A DNA stretch of 7,449 nt, from NCBI GenBank assembly GCA_015222915.1, contig JADFWE010000342.1:1-7449 (forward strand), in the 5' to 3' direction. This document shows, piece by piece, positions 1 to 5,975 of the stretch (the stretch's first letter is position 1; every line of letters starts with the position of its first letter). The notes beneath the pieces were generated by a model. It worked only from the letters and a program-made list of their open reading frames with translations. It made no database searches and was not told the DNA's origin. The stretch comes from Pseudomonadota bacterium. Lineage in GTDB: Bacteria; Pseudomonadota; Gammaproteobacteria; SZUA-229. The position numbers and the translations under genes were made by a program.

Positions 1-645
1 GCTTTCTTCGATCGTGATGCCTGCCTGGTAGCACAACAGTTACTGGGTAAAGTCATCCGCAGAAAAACCATGGGGTACTGGCTATCCGCCCGTATCATCG
101 AGACCGAAGCGTATTACCTGGAAGAAAAAGGCAGCCATGCATCACTTGGTTATACAGAGAAAAGAAAAGCCCTGTTCATGCCAGCGGGCACTATCTACAT
201 GTATTACGCGCGCGGCAAAGACTCTTTAAACGTTAGTTGCAAAGGTGAAGGCAACGCTGTTCTGATAAAGTCTGCCTACCCTTATATCGACGACAAAATA
301 TCGTCAGCCACCACTGAAATTATGCAGAAATTACATCCGGCGGCTTCCGGTGACACCCGGCCCATAGAAAAACTCTGTAATGGCCAGACCTTATTGTGCA
401 GGTCACTTGATCTGAAGGTTAAGGAATGGGATCAGCTACCGTTTGATGAGAAAAACTTCTACATCGACGATATCAATGAGACTCCGGAAAAGATCATTCA
501 GACCACACGGCTAGGTATTCCAGCAGGTCGGGATGAGTATCTACCGTATCGCTATATCGATCATTCGTTTACCAGATTTTGCACAAGCAACCCGCTGACA
601 AAACGAAATATTGATAAAAACCTGAATATTTTAACGCCATTATAA
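1..645 (+). CDS. DNA-3-methyladenine glycosylase (AAG/MPG family), 5' end missing
   Basis: Base-excision repair enzyme that removes alkylated purines such as 3-methyladenine from DNA in the cytoplasm. The reading frame is open from base 1, so the true start lies before the window; 214 residues are visible, starting A-F-F-D-R-D, close to the usual beginning of the family's conserved domain. Counting from base 1, the E-T-E-A-Y motif is at residues 34-38. By comparison with human AAG, E36 is the catalytic glutamate that activates water and Y38 stacks on the flipped base; a histidine follows at residue 46. The block Y-M-Y-Y-A-R-G (66-72) matches the human Y-V-Y-I-I-Y-G block, but R71 takes the place of the DNA-intercalating tyrosine (Tyr162). 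The stretch S-L-N-V-S and the C-terminal R-L-G-I-P segment are also family-like. The stop is followed by 173 bp without a gene. The family is clear; the substrate range of this variant is not. Confidence 0.9.
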   Translation, partial: AFFDRDACLVAQQLLGKVIRRKTMGYWLSARIIETEAYYLEEKGSHASLGYTEKRKALFMPAGTIYMYYARGKDSLNVSCKGEGNAVLIKSAYPYIDDKISSATTEIMQKLHPAASGDTRPIEKLCNGQTLLCRSLDLKVKEWDQLPFDEKNFYIDDINETPEKIIQTTRLGIPAGRDEYLPYRYIDHSFTRFCTSNPLTKRNIDKNLNILTPL

Positions 646-698
646 AGTGCGTCAGTCATATCTCCGACGATTATCTCCCGGACATCTCTCCCAGATAA

Positions 699-722
699 AT
701 ACCCTGGCATATACCCTGACAT
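699..722. repeat. 12-bp tandem direct repeat (2 copies)
   Basis: ATACCCTGGCAT is followed directly by ATACCCTGACAT, 11 of 12 bases identical. It lies in the 173-bp gap between the glycosylase gene and ldtD. The same gap has a 10-bp palindrome CTGTATACAG at 751-760. A possible -35 (CTGACA, 716-721) has no convincing -10 partner, so no promoter is called. No role is evident. Confidence 0.5.
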
Positions 723-818
723 CGCAACAGGTAGCGCAGTATCGATAAACCTGTATACAGCCCCCGAAATTACTTTAATATCAACACGGGCATAAACTTT
801 TCCTTTAAGGTTTCATCG

Positions 819-2444
819 TTGGCAAAATCCGCTGTTGTCTCTTTCTGCAGTCTCCTTCTCCTGTTGAGCCTGTTCTTTTCAGCCAATACACAGGCTGAGG
901 TCCCATGGCAAGTTCAGACAGCGGATGAACTGCATCGCTTACTGGAAAATAACCAGGAAGATTCAGATGTACAGCTGCCTGAGCTGAATGAACCGGTCAT
1001 CCGGGCTTTTTACCGCGAACGTCGCTATAAACCACTGTGGTCGGCTGAAGACGGGCAATTAGACCGGGCATATGATCTATTGCAGTTCATCACCGATGCC
1101 GAAGATGAGGGCCTCAAGCCCTCTGACTATCTGCTGGAAGAGATCAGGGAGCTCTGGGCTCCGAGAACGCTGAGAGAGACGGTTTATCTCGACCTGTTAC
1201 TGTCCACTGCCCTGTACCGTTACAGCAACCATGTATACGCCGGCAGATTTGACCCGAAGACGCTCGATGCAGACTGGCATATCGAGAATAAACCTCTGGA
1301 CGTACGCAGCCTGTTTACAGATGTAGCCCGTAGAGACACGATAAGACAGGTGCTGGAACAACTGCCGCCCCGGCATTCCGGTTACCGGTTACTAAAAGCT
1401 GAATTAAAACGGTTTCGTGATATCGAGCAGCGAGGCGGATGGGCGATATTGCGGTCCGGCCCCGTACTTTCTCCGGGCATGCAGCATAAACAGGTTCTGA
1501 AATTAAAGCAGCGGATGCTGATGTCGGGCGACCTGAGCGATTGTATTTTACAGGATGTCGATATATTCGACCATAAGCTGACCGAAGCGGTTACACGTTA
1601 CCAGGTAAGACACGGCCTGAAGGCAGACGGCGCGCTCGGGCCACAGACACGCCGGTCACTGAATATCCCGGTAGCGGCAAAGATAAAAAAGATCCGCATC
1701 AATATGGAACGCTGGCGCTGGCTTCCCCGCAGGCTGGGCAGGCGCTACCTGATCGTCCATATGACCGGCTTTGAACTGCATCTCATGGAGGAAGACGCAT
1801 CGGTAATGACCATGCCCGTTATCATCGGTAAGTCCTACCGCGCCACACCGACCATCTCTAGCTGGCTCAGCGTGATGGAGTACAACCCCTACTGGACAGT
1901 TCCGAAAACCATCGCCGTGGAAGATATGCTGCCGCGGCTGAAACGTAACCCCGGCTTTCTCGAAAAAAAATCGATCAAACTCTACCGCGGCTGGGCTAAT
2001 GCACAGGAGGTCGACCCCAGGACCGTCGACTGGCGCAAGATCGATAAAGATAATTTCCCCTACTGGATGCGTCAGGAGCCAGGACCCAAAAATGCCCTCG
2101 GCCAGGTTAAATTTCTTTTCTCGAATCCCTACGAGATCTATCTGCACGGCACCCCTGACAAACACCTGTTCTACAGGACGGTCCGCACCTTCAGCTCTGG
2201 CTGCATCCGGGTAAAAGACCCGGTGAAACTGGCCGCATACCTGCTGGATGATGGCTCACAACAGAGAGAAGAAGACGTACTGGCCAATATATACCTGGGC
2301 AATAACCAGAAAGTACCGTTGCCCGTCGCAGTGCCCATCTACCTGATCTACTGGACCGCCTGGGCCGATCAGGATGGAAAGATAAACTTCAGGCGGGATG
2401 TTTACGGTCGAGATACCCTGTTGAACAAGGCTTTTGACGATTAG
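819..2444 (+). CDS. ldtD: L,D-transpeptidase, LdtD/YcbB type
   Basis: Periplasmic enzyme that joins peptidoglycan stem peptides through 3-3 (mDAP-mDAP) links, using a catalytic cysteine resistant to most penicillins. The 541-residue product starts with TTG; TAAGG at 806-810 is a ribosome binding site 8 nt upstream, which supports this start. Residues 1-26 form a Sec signal peptide (K3, leucine-rich core, probable cut after T-Q-A). Residues about 55-215 match the scaffold domain of YcbB-like proteins. Residues about 222-283 are a PG_binding_1 domain (L-K-A-D-G-A-L-G-P-Q-T). The YkuD catalytic domain starts near residue 308. It carries H443-G-T and S459-S-G-C-I-R-V, with C462 as the nucleophile and H443 as its partner. 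The stretch at about 370-430, rich in W, R and P, corresponds to the substrate-capping loop of YcbB. Length is a little below the roughly 615 residues of E. coli LdtD. The mepK gene follows, as in E. coli. Confidence 0.93.
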   Translation: MAKSAVVSFCSLLLLLSLFFSANTQAEVPWQVQTADELHRLLENNQEDSDVQLPELNEPVIRAFYRERRYKPLWSAEDGQLDRAYDLLQFITDAEDEGLKPSDYLLEEIRELWAPRTLRETVYLDLLLSTALYRYSNHVYAGRFDPKTLDADWHIENKPLDVRSLFTDVARRDTIRQVLEQLPPRHSGYRLLKAELKRFRDIEQRGGWAILRSGPVLSPGMQHKQVLKLKQRMLMSGDLSDCILQDVDIFDHKLTEAVTRYQVRHGLKADGALGPQTRRSLNIPVAAKIKKIRINMERWRWLPRRLGRRYLIVHMTGFELHLMEEDASVMTMPVIIGKSYRATPTISSWLSVMEYNPYWTVPKTIAVEDMLPRLKRNPGFLEKKSIKLYRGWANAQEVDPRTVDWRKIDKDNFPYWMRQEPGPKNALGQVKFLFSNPYEIYLHGTPDKHLFYRTVRTFSSGCIRVKDPVKLAAYLLDDGSQQREEDVLANIYLGNNQKVPLPVAVPIYLIYWTAWADQDGKINFRRDVYGRDTLLNKAFDD

Positions 2445-2514
2445 TCCCCTCTTTTGTGACTGAACATTTTTCCCTATTCCGGCTAATAAACCTTTAAAAT
2501 CAAGATTAAGTCAC

Positions 2515-2528
2515 TATTATTAATAATA
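2515..2528. promoter_or_regulatory. 14-bp AT-only palindrome upstream of mepK
   Basis: TATTATTAATAATA is a perfect palindrome inside the 105-bp gap between the ldtD stop and the mepK ATG, 21 bp before that ATG. It could be a regulator site or overlap a -10 region. However, no good -35 is visible, and AT-only palindromes arise easily by chance. It is recorded only as a possible control site. Confidence 0.25.
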
Positions 2529-2549
2529 TATTCCGTGATTCTTAGCGCT

Positions 2550-3140
2550 ATGGCCGAAAAAACAGAAGAAAACAGCTGTACCACCCTATCCCGCAGAGGT
2601 TTTTTGACCTCGGTCGCTGGTATGGCGGCCGCATTGTCATCCCCCGGGTTGATGGCATCAGCTGCCCCGGCGTCTGCCGCTGCCCTTGCCGCTTCTAAAG
2701 ATCGCGAGCTGTCGTTCTACAACACGCACACCGGTGAAAAGCTCACAGCCACCTTCTGGTCAGACGGAAACTATCTTGATGACGGCCTGGAGCAGATCAA
2801 CTGGATACTCAGAGACCATCGTGCAGGCGTCGCCAGCGCGATGGACCCTAAGCTTCTCGACCTGCTGCATCAGCTACAGTCAAAAGTCGAACATCAGGGT
2901 GAATTTCATATAATCTCGGGTTACCGTTCATCCGCTACCAACCAGATGCTGAGCAAGAAGAGCTCTGGCGTCGCCAAACGCAGTTATCACATGCGGGGAA
3001 AGGCAATCGATGTCCGTTTACCGGGTTTTGATACCCATCAGCTACGCAAGGCGGCAATCGCCCTGAAAAGCGGCGGTGTCGGGTACTATTCGCGCTCAAA
3101 CTTCGTGCACCTGGACATCGGCCGGGTTCGCTACTGGTAG
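2550..3140 (+). CDS. mepK: Murein DD-/LD-endopeptidase MepK (YcbK, DUF882/peptidase M15 family), Tat-exported
   Basis: Zinc hydrolase that, in E. coli, preferentially cuts the 3-3 peptidoglycan cross-links made by L,D-transpeptidases, in the periplasm. From the ATG at 2550 the product has 196 residues; a GTG at 2535 in the same frame would add five. Neither start has a visible Shine-Dalgarno sequence, and ATG is chosen for that reason. S14-R-R-G-F-L19 is a twin-arginine motif followed by a long alanine-rich hydrophobic stretch, so export is by Tat, as for E. coli YcbK. The mature part keeps the family signatures N-T-H-T-G-E, I-S-G-Y-R-S, S-Y-H-x-x-G-x-A-x-D and N-F-V-H-L-D. H147, D154 and H187 are the expected zinc ligands; their spacing agrees with H133, D140 and H173 of the E. 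coli enzyme. It follows ldtD, so synthesis and cleavage of the same bond are encoded side by side. A terminator-like hairpin follows about 60 bp after the stop. Confidence 0.92.
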   Translation: MAEKTEENSCTTLSRRGFLTSVAGMAAALSSPGLMASAAPASAAALAASKDRELSFYNTHTGEKLTATFWSDGNYLDDGLEQINWILRDHRAGVASAMDPKLLDLLHQLQSKVEHQGEFHIISGYRSSATNQMLSKKSSGVAKRSYHMRGKAIDVRLPGFDTHQLRKAAIALKSGGVGYYSRSNFVHLDIGRVRYW

Positions 3141-3169
3141 CTCCCCATCGATTACTGTCTGCCGTAATT

Positions 3170-3257
3170 GATCGTCGTTAACTCCACAGACCTGTTTATT
3201 CGGCGCTACTTATGCGCCATTTTTATTGACCGGAATCGATCATTGTTAATTCCTCAG
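3170..3257. repeat. Imperfect 20-bp direct repeats flanking the terminator
   Basis: Bases 3170-3189 and 3238-3257 agree at 16 of 20 positions (GATC.T.GTTAA.TCC.CAG), and the match continues weakly upstream (AATT/AATC). The copies lie on either side of the mepK terminator with a 68-bp period. They may be a decayed local duplication; no function is evident. Confidence 0.4.
3202..3224 (+). terminator. Rho-independent terminator after mepK
   Basis: GGCGC (3202-3206) pairs with GCGCC (3214-3218) around a 7-nt loop and is followed by A and then five T (3220-3224). The stem is short but GC-only, and the position 62 bp after the mepK stop fits the end of the ldtD-mepK unit. Confidence 0.6.
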
Positions 3258-3325
3258 CTCCAATTTTCACACCCCGTTTACACGGCCTTTTCATGCCACA
3301 GGATTGATTACTTTCTGGTGAAATA

Positions 3326-4507
3326 ATGACTTTTATAACTGATATCGTTTCCACAAACGTTCACCATTCGAGCATCTCTGCTATCAAAGAGATGACTATG
3401 TTAAGTGCCAGGGTAGAAGGTGCTGCAATGCTCACCTGGGGACTGCCATCATTTCGCACGCCCGAATATATTCGCCAGGGGGTGAAACAGTATCTCGATG
3501 AAGATATCGATGCCGGTAAATACACCCTGCCCGATGGCCTGACAGAACTGCGTGAACTGGTCGTGGCAACGCACAAGGCAAAGACCGGTATCGATGTCGA
3601 TGCGGATGAACATGTTCTGATCAGTGCCGGCAATATGCAGGGTTTGAATACACTGTTTCATACCATGCTTGATCCGGGTGATGAGATTATCCTGACCGAC
3701 CCGTGTTTTGCATCACACATCCAGCAGATTAACCTGTTCTCGGGCAAACCGGTTTACTGGCCGCTGGATGAAAGTAATAACTGGTCACTTGATATCGATC
3801 TATTACCCGACCTGATCACTGATAAAACACAGGCCATCGTCCTCGTTAGTCCGTCAAATCCTACGGGGAAAATATTTACTGAAGATGAACTGATCCGTGT
3901 CGGCGAGATTGCCGTACAACACGATATACTGATCATCATCGATGACCCGTATAGCGACTTCGTCTACGACAACATCGACAGGTACTTTAATCTCGCCAGC
4001 GTCGAGAGATTTAAACAGCACATCGTTTACCTGTATTCGTTTTCGAAATCTTACGCCATGAGCGGCTGGCGTTTGTCCTATATGGTGATGCCAGCAGAGC
4101 TGAAATATGAAGCGCTCAAAGTCCACGATGCAACGATGGTCTGTGCACCGCGTATTTCCCAGTTGGCAGGTATGGTCGCATTGAGCCAGCCCTCTGATCA
4201 CAAGCAGGAATTTAGCAACATCCTGAATGGTCGCAGGGAGCTGATCTGCCAGAGACTCGACAACCTGCCACATGTCTTTGCCAATCAGAAACCGGAAGGT
4301 GCGTATTATGTTTTTCCAAAGATAATCGCAGCCCATACCGATTCGAAACAATTCGCGATAGACCTGCTGAACAATGCCAGGGTCGCGGTCACACCAGGCA
4401 GTGCTTTCGGACCTTCAGGTGAACATCACGTGAGGCTGGCATACTGTGTAGACGAAGCCACGATCAATCTGGCGTTCGACCGGCTAGAAGATTATTTCAA
4501 AGCCTGA
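3326..4507 (+). CDS. PLP-dependent class I/II aminotransferase, substrate unknown
   Basis: Cytoplasmic fold-type I transaminase of 393 residues, the normal length for the aspartate aminotransferase superfamily. Residues matching known cofactor contacts are visible. These are N178 in S-N-P-T-G, D206 and Y209 in I-I-D-D-P-Y, K241 in S-F-S-K-S (the Schiff-base lysine), R249 in S-G-W-R-L, and R370 in H-V-R-L, which corresponds to the arginine that binds the substrate alpha-carboxylate. The N-terminal W-G-L-P-S-F segment (38-43) and Y-T-L-P-D-G-L (66-72) replace the usual G-x-P-D-F and Y-x-x-x-x-G-x-x-x-L-R motifs. The ATG at 3326 has GGTGA at 3317-3321, only 4 nt upstream, so the ribosome binding site is weak, but no better start precedes the conserved region. 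The gene stands alone after a terminator and is convergent with the next gene, so context does not indicate a pathway. Prephenate, aspartate, alanine or other amino-acid substrates are all possible. Confidence 0.9.
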   Translation: MTFITDIVSTNVHHSSISAIKEMTMLSARVEGAAMLTWGLPSFRTPEYIRQGVKQYLDEDIDAGKYTLPDGLTELRELVVATHKAKTGIDVDADEHVLISAGNMQGLNTLFHTMLDPGDEIILTDPCFASHIQQINLFSGKPVYWPLDESNNWSLDIDLLPDLITDKTQAIVLVSPSNPTGKIFTEDELIRVGEIAVQHDILIIIDDPYSDFVYDNIDRYFNLASVERFKQHIVYLYSFSKSYAMSGWRLSYMVMPAELKYEALKVHDATMVCAPRISQLAGMVALSQPSDHKQEFSNILNGRRELICQRLDNLPHVFANQKPEGAYYVFPKIIAAHTDSKQFAIDLLNNARVAVTPGSAFGPSGEHHVRLAYCVDEATINLAFDRLEDYFKA

Positions 4508-4512
4508 AGCTC

Positions 4513-4547
4513 ACACGGGCTGCATGTGGTGATCATATGGCCCGTGT
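4513..4547. terminator. Hairpin between convergent genes, possible bidirectional transcription end
   Basis: ACACGGGC (4513-4520) pairs perfectly with GCCCGTGT (4540-4547) across a 19-nt loop that can pair further. There is no T-run on either strand, so it is not a canonical intrinsic terminator. Its place in the 51-bp gap between two convergent stop codons suggests a role in 3'-end formation. Confidence 0.4.
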
Positions 4548-4558
4548 CTATGCATAGA
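4547..4558. repeat. 12-bp perfect palindrome next to the DUF4202 stop codon
   Basis: TCTATGCATAGA is self-complementary and lies immediately beyond the TAG stop of the - strand gene. It adjoins the hairpin at 4513-4547. It may be part of the same 3'-end structure. Confidence 0.4.
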
Positions 4559-5161
4559 CTAACTCGAAACAGCTTTCTGGATGAGCGGTACCAGTGACTC
4601 CGGCAGCTTGATACTGCCGGAAAGCGCAAAATCATGCGCCCTGTCAGTCATCTTGTTCCATGTTCTTTTTATGATCGACAGCCACTTCTCCTCATCGTAT
4701 TCCGGATGTTTCTCCACGAACGCCAGCATATAGTGTTCGATGAATACCAGTGCAGAGACATCTTCGAGTAACTGGGTATCGGGGTTTTTCTTCAACGATT
4801 TCTTACTTACGGCAAGTTTCACGCGATCGATGAATTCATCGCCATAGCCGGCTTCTGCCAGCAAGACTGCGACCGTATCCGCATGGAAAGTGTATAGATT
4901 GGTCCGCCACAGGTGATACCCCTTACGATCCATCGGGTATTCGCTACGAGGATATTTCCAGCGCTGTATATGCTGAGCGCGCAGCGCCAGTTTCATCGCA
5001 TCGTCGCAATCCGGTGCATACCGCTGCTGCATGTCAGACATACGGTGTGCATACAGCATCTCTTTTGGCCATTCCCTGCCATCGCTGCTTTCCAGGTTAG
5101 TGTCTTCATTGTTGGCAGCGTCGATAAGTTCGACGGCCAGTTCATAGTTATTCTGCGTCAT
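4559..5161 (-). CDS. DUF4202 family protein of unknown function
   Basis: Recognised as DUF4202 from the pattern E-L-I-D-A-A-N-N-E-D, G-R-E-W-P-K-E, Y-P-M-D-R-K-G-Y, L-W-R-T-N-L-Y and E-H-Y. The family has no established reaction. From the ATG at 5161 the protein has 200 residues, soluble, mostly helical, without signal peptide or membrane segment. The frame is open upstream to a GTG at 5248, but those 29 extra residues do not look like the family, whose homology begins at the chosen start; no Shine-Dalgarno sequence is evident at either. Conserved-looking histidines and acids (H39, H64, H93, E133-D134, H143) are spread along the helices. The segment L-L-E-D-V-S-A-L-V-F (131-140) recalls the closing aspartate helix of HD-domain phosphohydrolases. 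A metal-binding HD-like fold is therefore a guess, not shown. The gene is convergent with the aminotransferase and points away from the toxin-antitoxin-like module. Confidence 0.82.
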   Translation of the reverse strand: MTQNNYELAVELIDAANNEDTNLESSDGREWPKEMLYAHRMSDMQQRYAPDCDDAMKLALRAQHIQRWKYPRSEYPMDRKGYHLWRTNLYTFHADTVAVLLAEAGYGDEFIDRVKLAVSKKSLKKNPDTQLLEDVSALVFIEHYMLAFVEKHPEYDEEKWLSIIKRTWNKMTDRAHDFALSGSIKLPESLVPLIQKAVSS

Positions 5162-5436
5162 AATTTTGATCTGAAAATTGTTTGTTACATTAAAGAGCTT
5201 ATGGGACTGTCGGCTATCCGCTACAGGTTGGTTATTCCAGGGCAGCACGACAAAGAAACGCAGTGTATCAGCAAACTGACCACCATTTTGAACATAATAT
5301 GTAAGGTGAACGGGTGATAGCTAAGCCCGCCTCAGGTCTATCAGGTAAAGATGCTATTAGTGGTATAAAAAGACAGCCTTAGGCAGTATGACAATGAACT
5401 TGTTGCAACTACTGACTTGTTTGCAGATGGTTGTGT

Positions 5437-5497
5437 TGGTCCGACCTGTTAAACGTTACGAATACTATCTATGTAGCTATTCTGGTCAGACCTGATA
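5437..5497. repeat. Pair of direct repeats containing GGTCnGACC palindromes
   Basis: Bases 5437-5451 and 5483-5497 match at 13 of 15 positions, TGGTCnGACCTGnTA. Each contains the interrupted palindrome GGTC-n-GACC (5438-5446 and 5484-5492), the form of a binding site for a dimeric regulator. They are 46 bp apart. They lie 110-170 bp before the putative toxin gene; the regulator is unknown. Confidence 0.5.
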
Positions 5498-5550
5498 GGT
5501 AAATTCATCATTTTGAATATTCAGATGCTTTTGTCAGAGTCCTAATTATC

Positions 5551-5580
5551 ATGGCACTCTAAATATTGATGACATATACT
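5551..5580 (+). promoter_or_regulatory. Putative sigma70 promoter of the TumE/winged-helix operon
   Basis: TATACT at 5575-5580 matches the -10 consensus at five of six bases. ATGGCA at 5551-5556 matches the -35 at four of six, with an 18-bp spacer. Transcription would begin near 5587, inside the palindrome at 5576-5600 and about 23 nt before the first start codon. Confidence 0.5.
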
Positions 5581-5600
5581 TATCATCAGATGATAATTAT
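5576..5600. promoter_or_regulatory. Operator-like palindrome over the toxin-operon start site
   Basis: The core TTATCATCAGATGATAA (5580-5596) has 8-bp perfect arms around a single central A. With one mismatch the symmetry extends by three more pairs to 5576-5600. It overlaps the end of the -10 box and the predicted transcription start, where a bound dimer would block transcription. The outer half TAATTATCAT recurs inverted at 5543-5552 (against ATGATAATTA at 5590-5599), and TGATGA is at 5567-5572. The likely ligand is the winged-helix protein encoded by the second gene of the operon. Confidence 0.6.
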
Positions 5601-5609
5601 GGATTGATT

Positions 5610-5975
5610 ATGAAGCGAGATTTTGGCCTGGATGCCCTGCTCAACATGGATGGCTTCGAATACCATTATCCAAATGGATACTGGTACAGAGTTGAAGCAA
5701 GATTAGTTAAAGCAGATGTACATCTACCTCACGGTATTCGTTACACGCTTACGTTACATGATCGTTACGGAAAGCGGATATTTGGTATTGATAACAAACA
5801 CCGGCCAAAAACAAAACGTAAAGGCTACCACGGACGAATTATTGAATATGACCTTATTCACAACAATGAAAACGACAAAGGATCACCATATAGTTTTGTC
5901 AATGCAGAAAAACTACTGACAGACTTCTGGGCACATATTGATAACATTATGTCTGAGATCGAGGATCAAACATGA
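5610..5975 (+). CDS. Putative toxin, TumE/DUF6516-like protein
   Basis: A 121-residue soluble protein resembling the TumE (DUF6516) family, small proteins encoded beside a winged-helix partner and annotated as toxins of toxin-antitoxin systems. Family-like features, recognised by eye, are H41-G-I-R-Y-T-L-T-L-H-D, the D61-N-K-H64 motif, P93-Y-S-F and the C-terminal D105-F-W. D61, H64 and other histidines (H41, H50, H74, H84) are candidate active-site residues, but the chemistry is not known to me. The ATG at 5610 is preferred to the in-frame TTG at 5604; a weak TGGA at 5600-5603 lies 6 nt upstream. The stop overlaps the next start by 4 bp (ATGA), so the two genes are translationally coupled, putative toxin first. 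The coding sequence is more AT-rich than the ldtD and aminotransferase genes, consistent with horizontal gain. A non-toxic role of this pair cannot be excluded. Confidence 0.75.
   Translation: MKRDFGLDALLNMDGFEYHYPNGYWYRVEARLVKADVHLPHGIRYTLTLHDRYGKRIFGIDNKHRPKTKRKGYHGRIIEYDLIHNNENDKGSPYSFVNAEKLLTDFWAHIDNIMSEIEDQT

Larger units (their letters stand above)
5162..5609. other. 448-bp intergenic region rich in short repeats and palindromes
   Basis: No convincing gene is seen between the DUF4202 start and the TumE-like gene. The DNA is AT-rich, especially from about 5340 on. It contains GTTGCAAC (5402-5409), two related copies of ACTTGTT(T)GCA (5398-5407 and 5415-5425), two GGTCnGACCTG elements, and a promoter with an operator-like palindrome at its right end. 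A TG-G-TATAAA extended -10 motif at 5361-5369 could start a long leader or small RNA, but it has no clear -35 and no terminator follows. Confidence 0.5.

Noticed and set aside
751..760. CTGTATACAG upstream of ldtD as a LexA (SOS) box
   Set aside because: The CTG/CAG halves are only 4 bp apart, while the E. coli LexA box needs a 10-bp spacer; an SOS link to the glycosylase or ldtD is not supported.
1656..2165. 169-codon open frame on the - strand inside ldtD
   Set aside because: It is antisense to a well-supported catalytic domain, has no family-like sequence and follows from the codon pattern of ldtD.
3274..3285. CCGT-TTAC-ACGG hairpin before the aminotransferase as a second terminator
   Set aside because: A 4-bp stem with a 4-nt loop and an interrupted T-run is too weak to call.
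3854..4351. 165-codon open frame on the - strand inside the aminotransferase gene
   Set aside because: It lies opposite conserved PLP-binding motifs and shows no recognisable protein features.
5162..5248. Upstream GTG start extending the DUF4202 protein by 29 residues
   Set aside because: The extra residues do not resemble the family's N-terminus, GTG lacks a Shine-Dalgarno site, and the ATG at 5161 coincides with the start of homology.
4913..5317. 134-codon open frame on the + strand opposite the DUF4202 gene
   Set aside because: It mostly overlaps the DUF4202 coding region in antisense; its last part is in repeat-rich non-coding DNA and shows no domain.
5398..5425. ACTTGTT(T)GCA repeats as the start of a CRISPR-like array
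   Set aside because: Only two short imperfect copies, without regular spacers or longer repeats.
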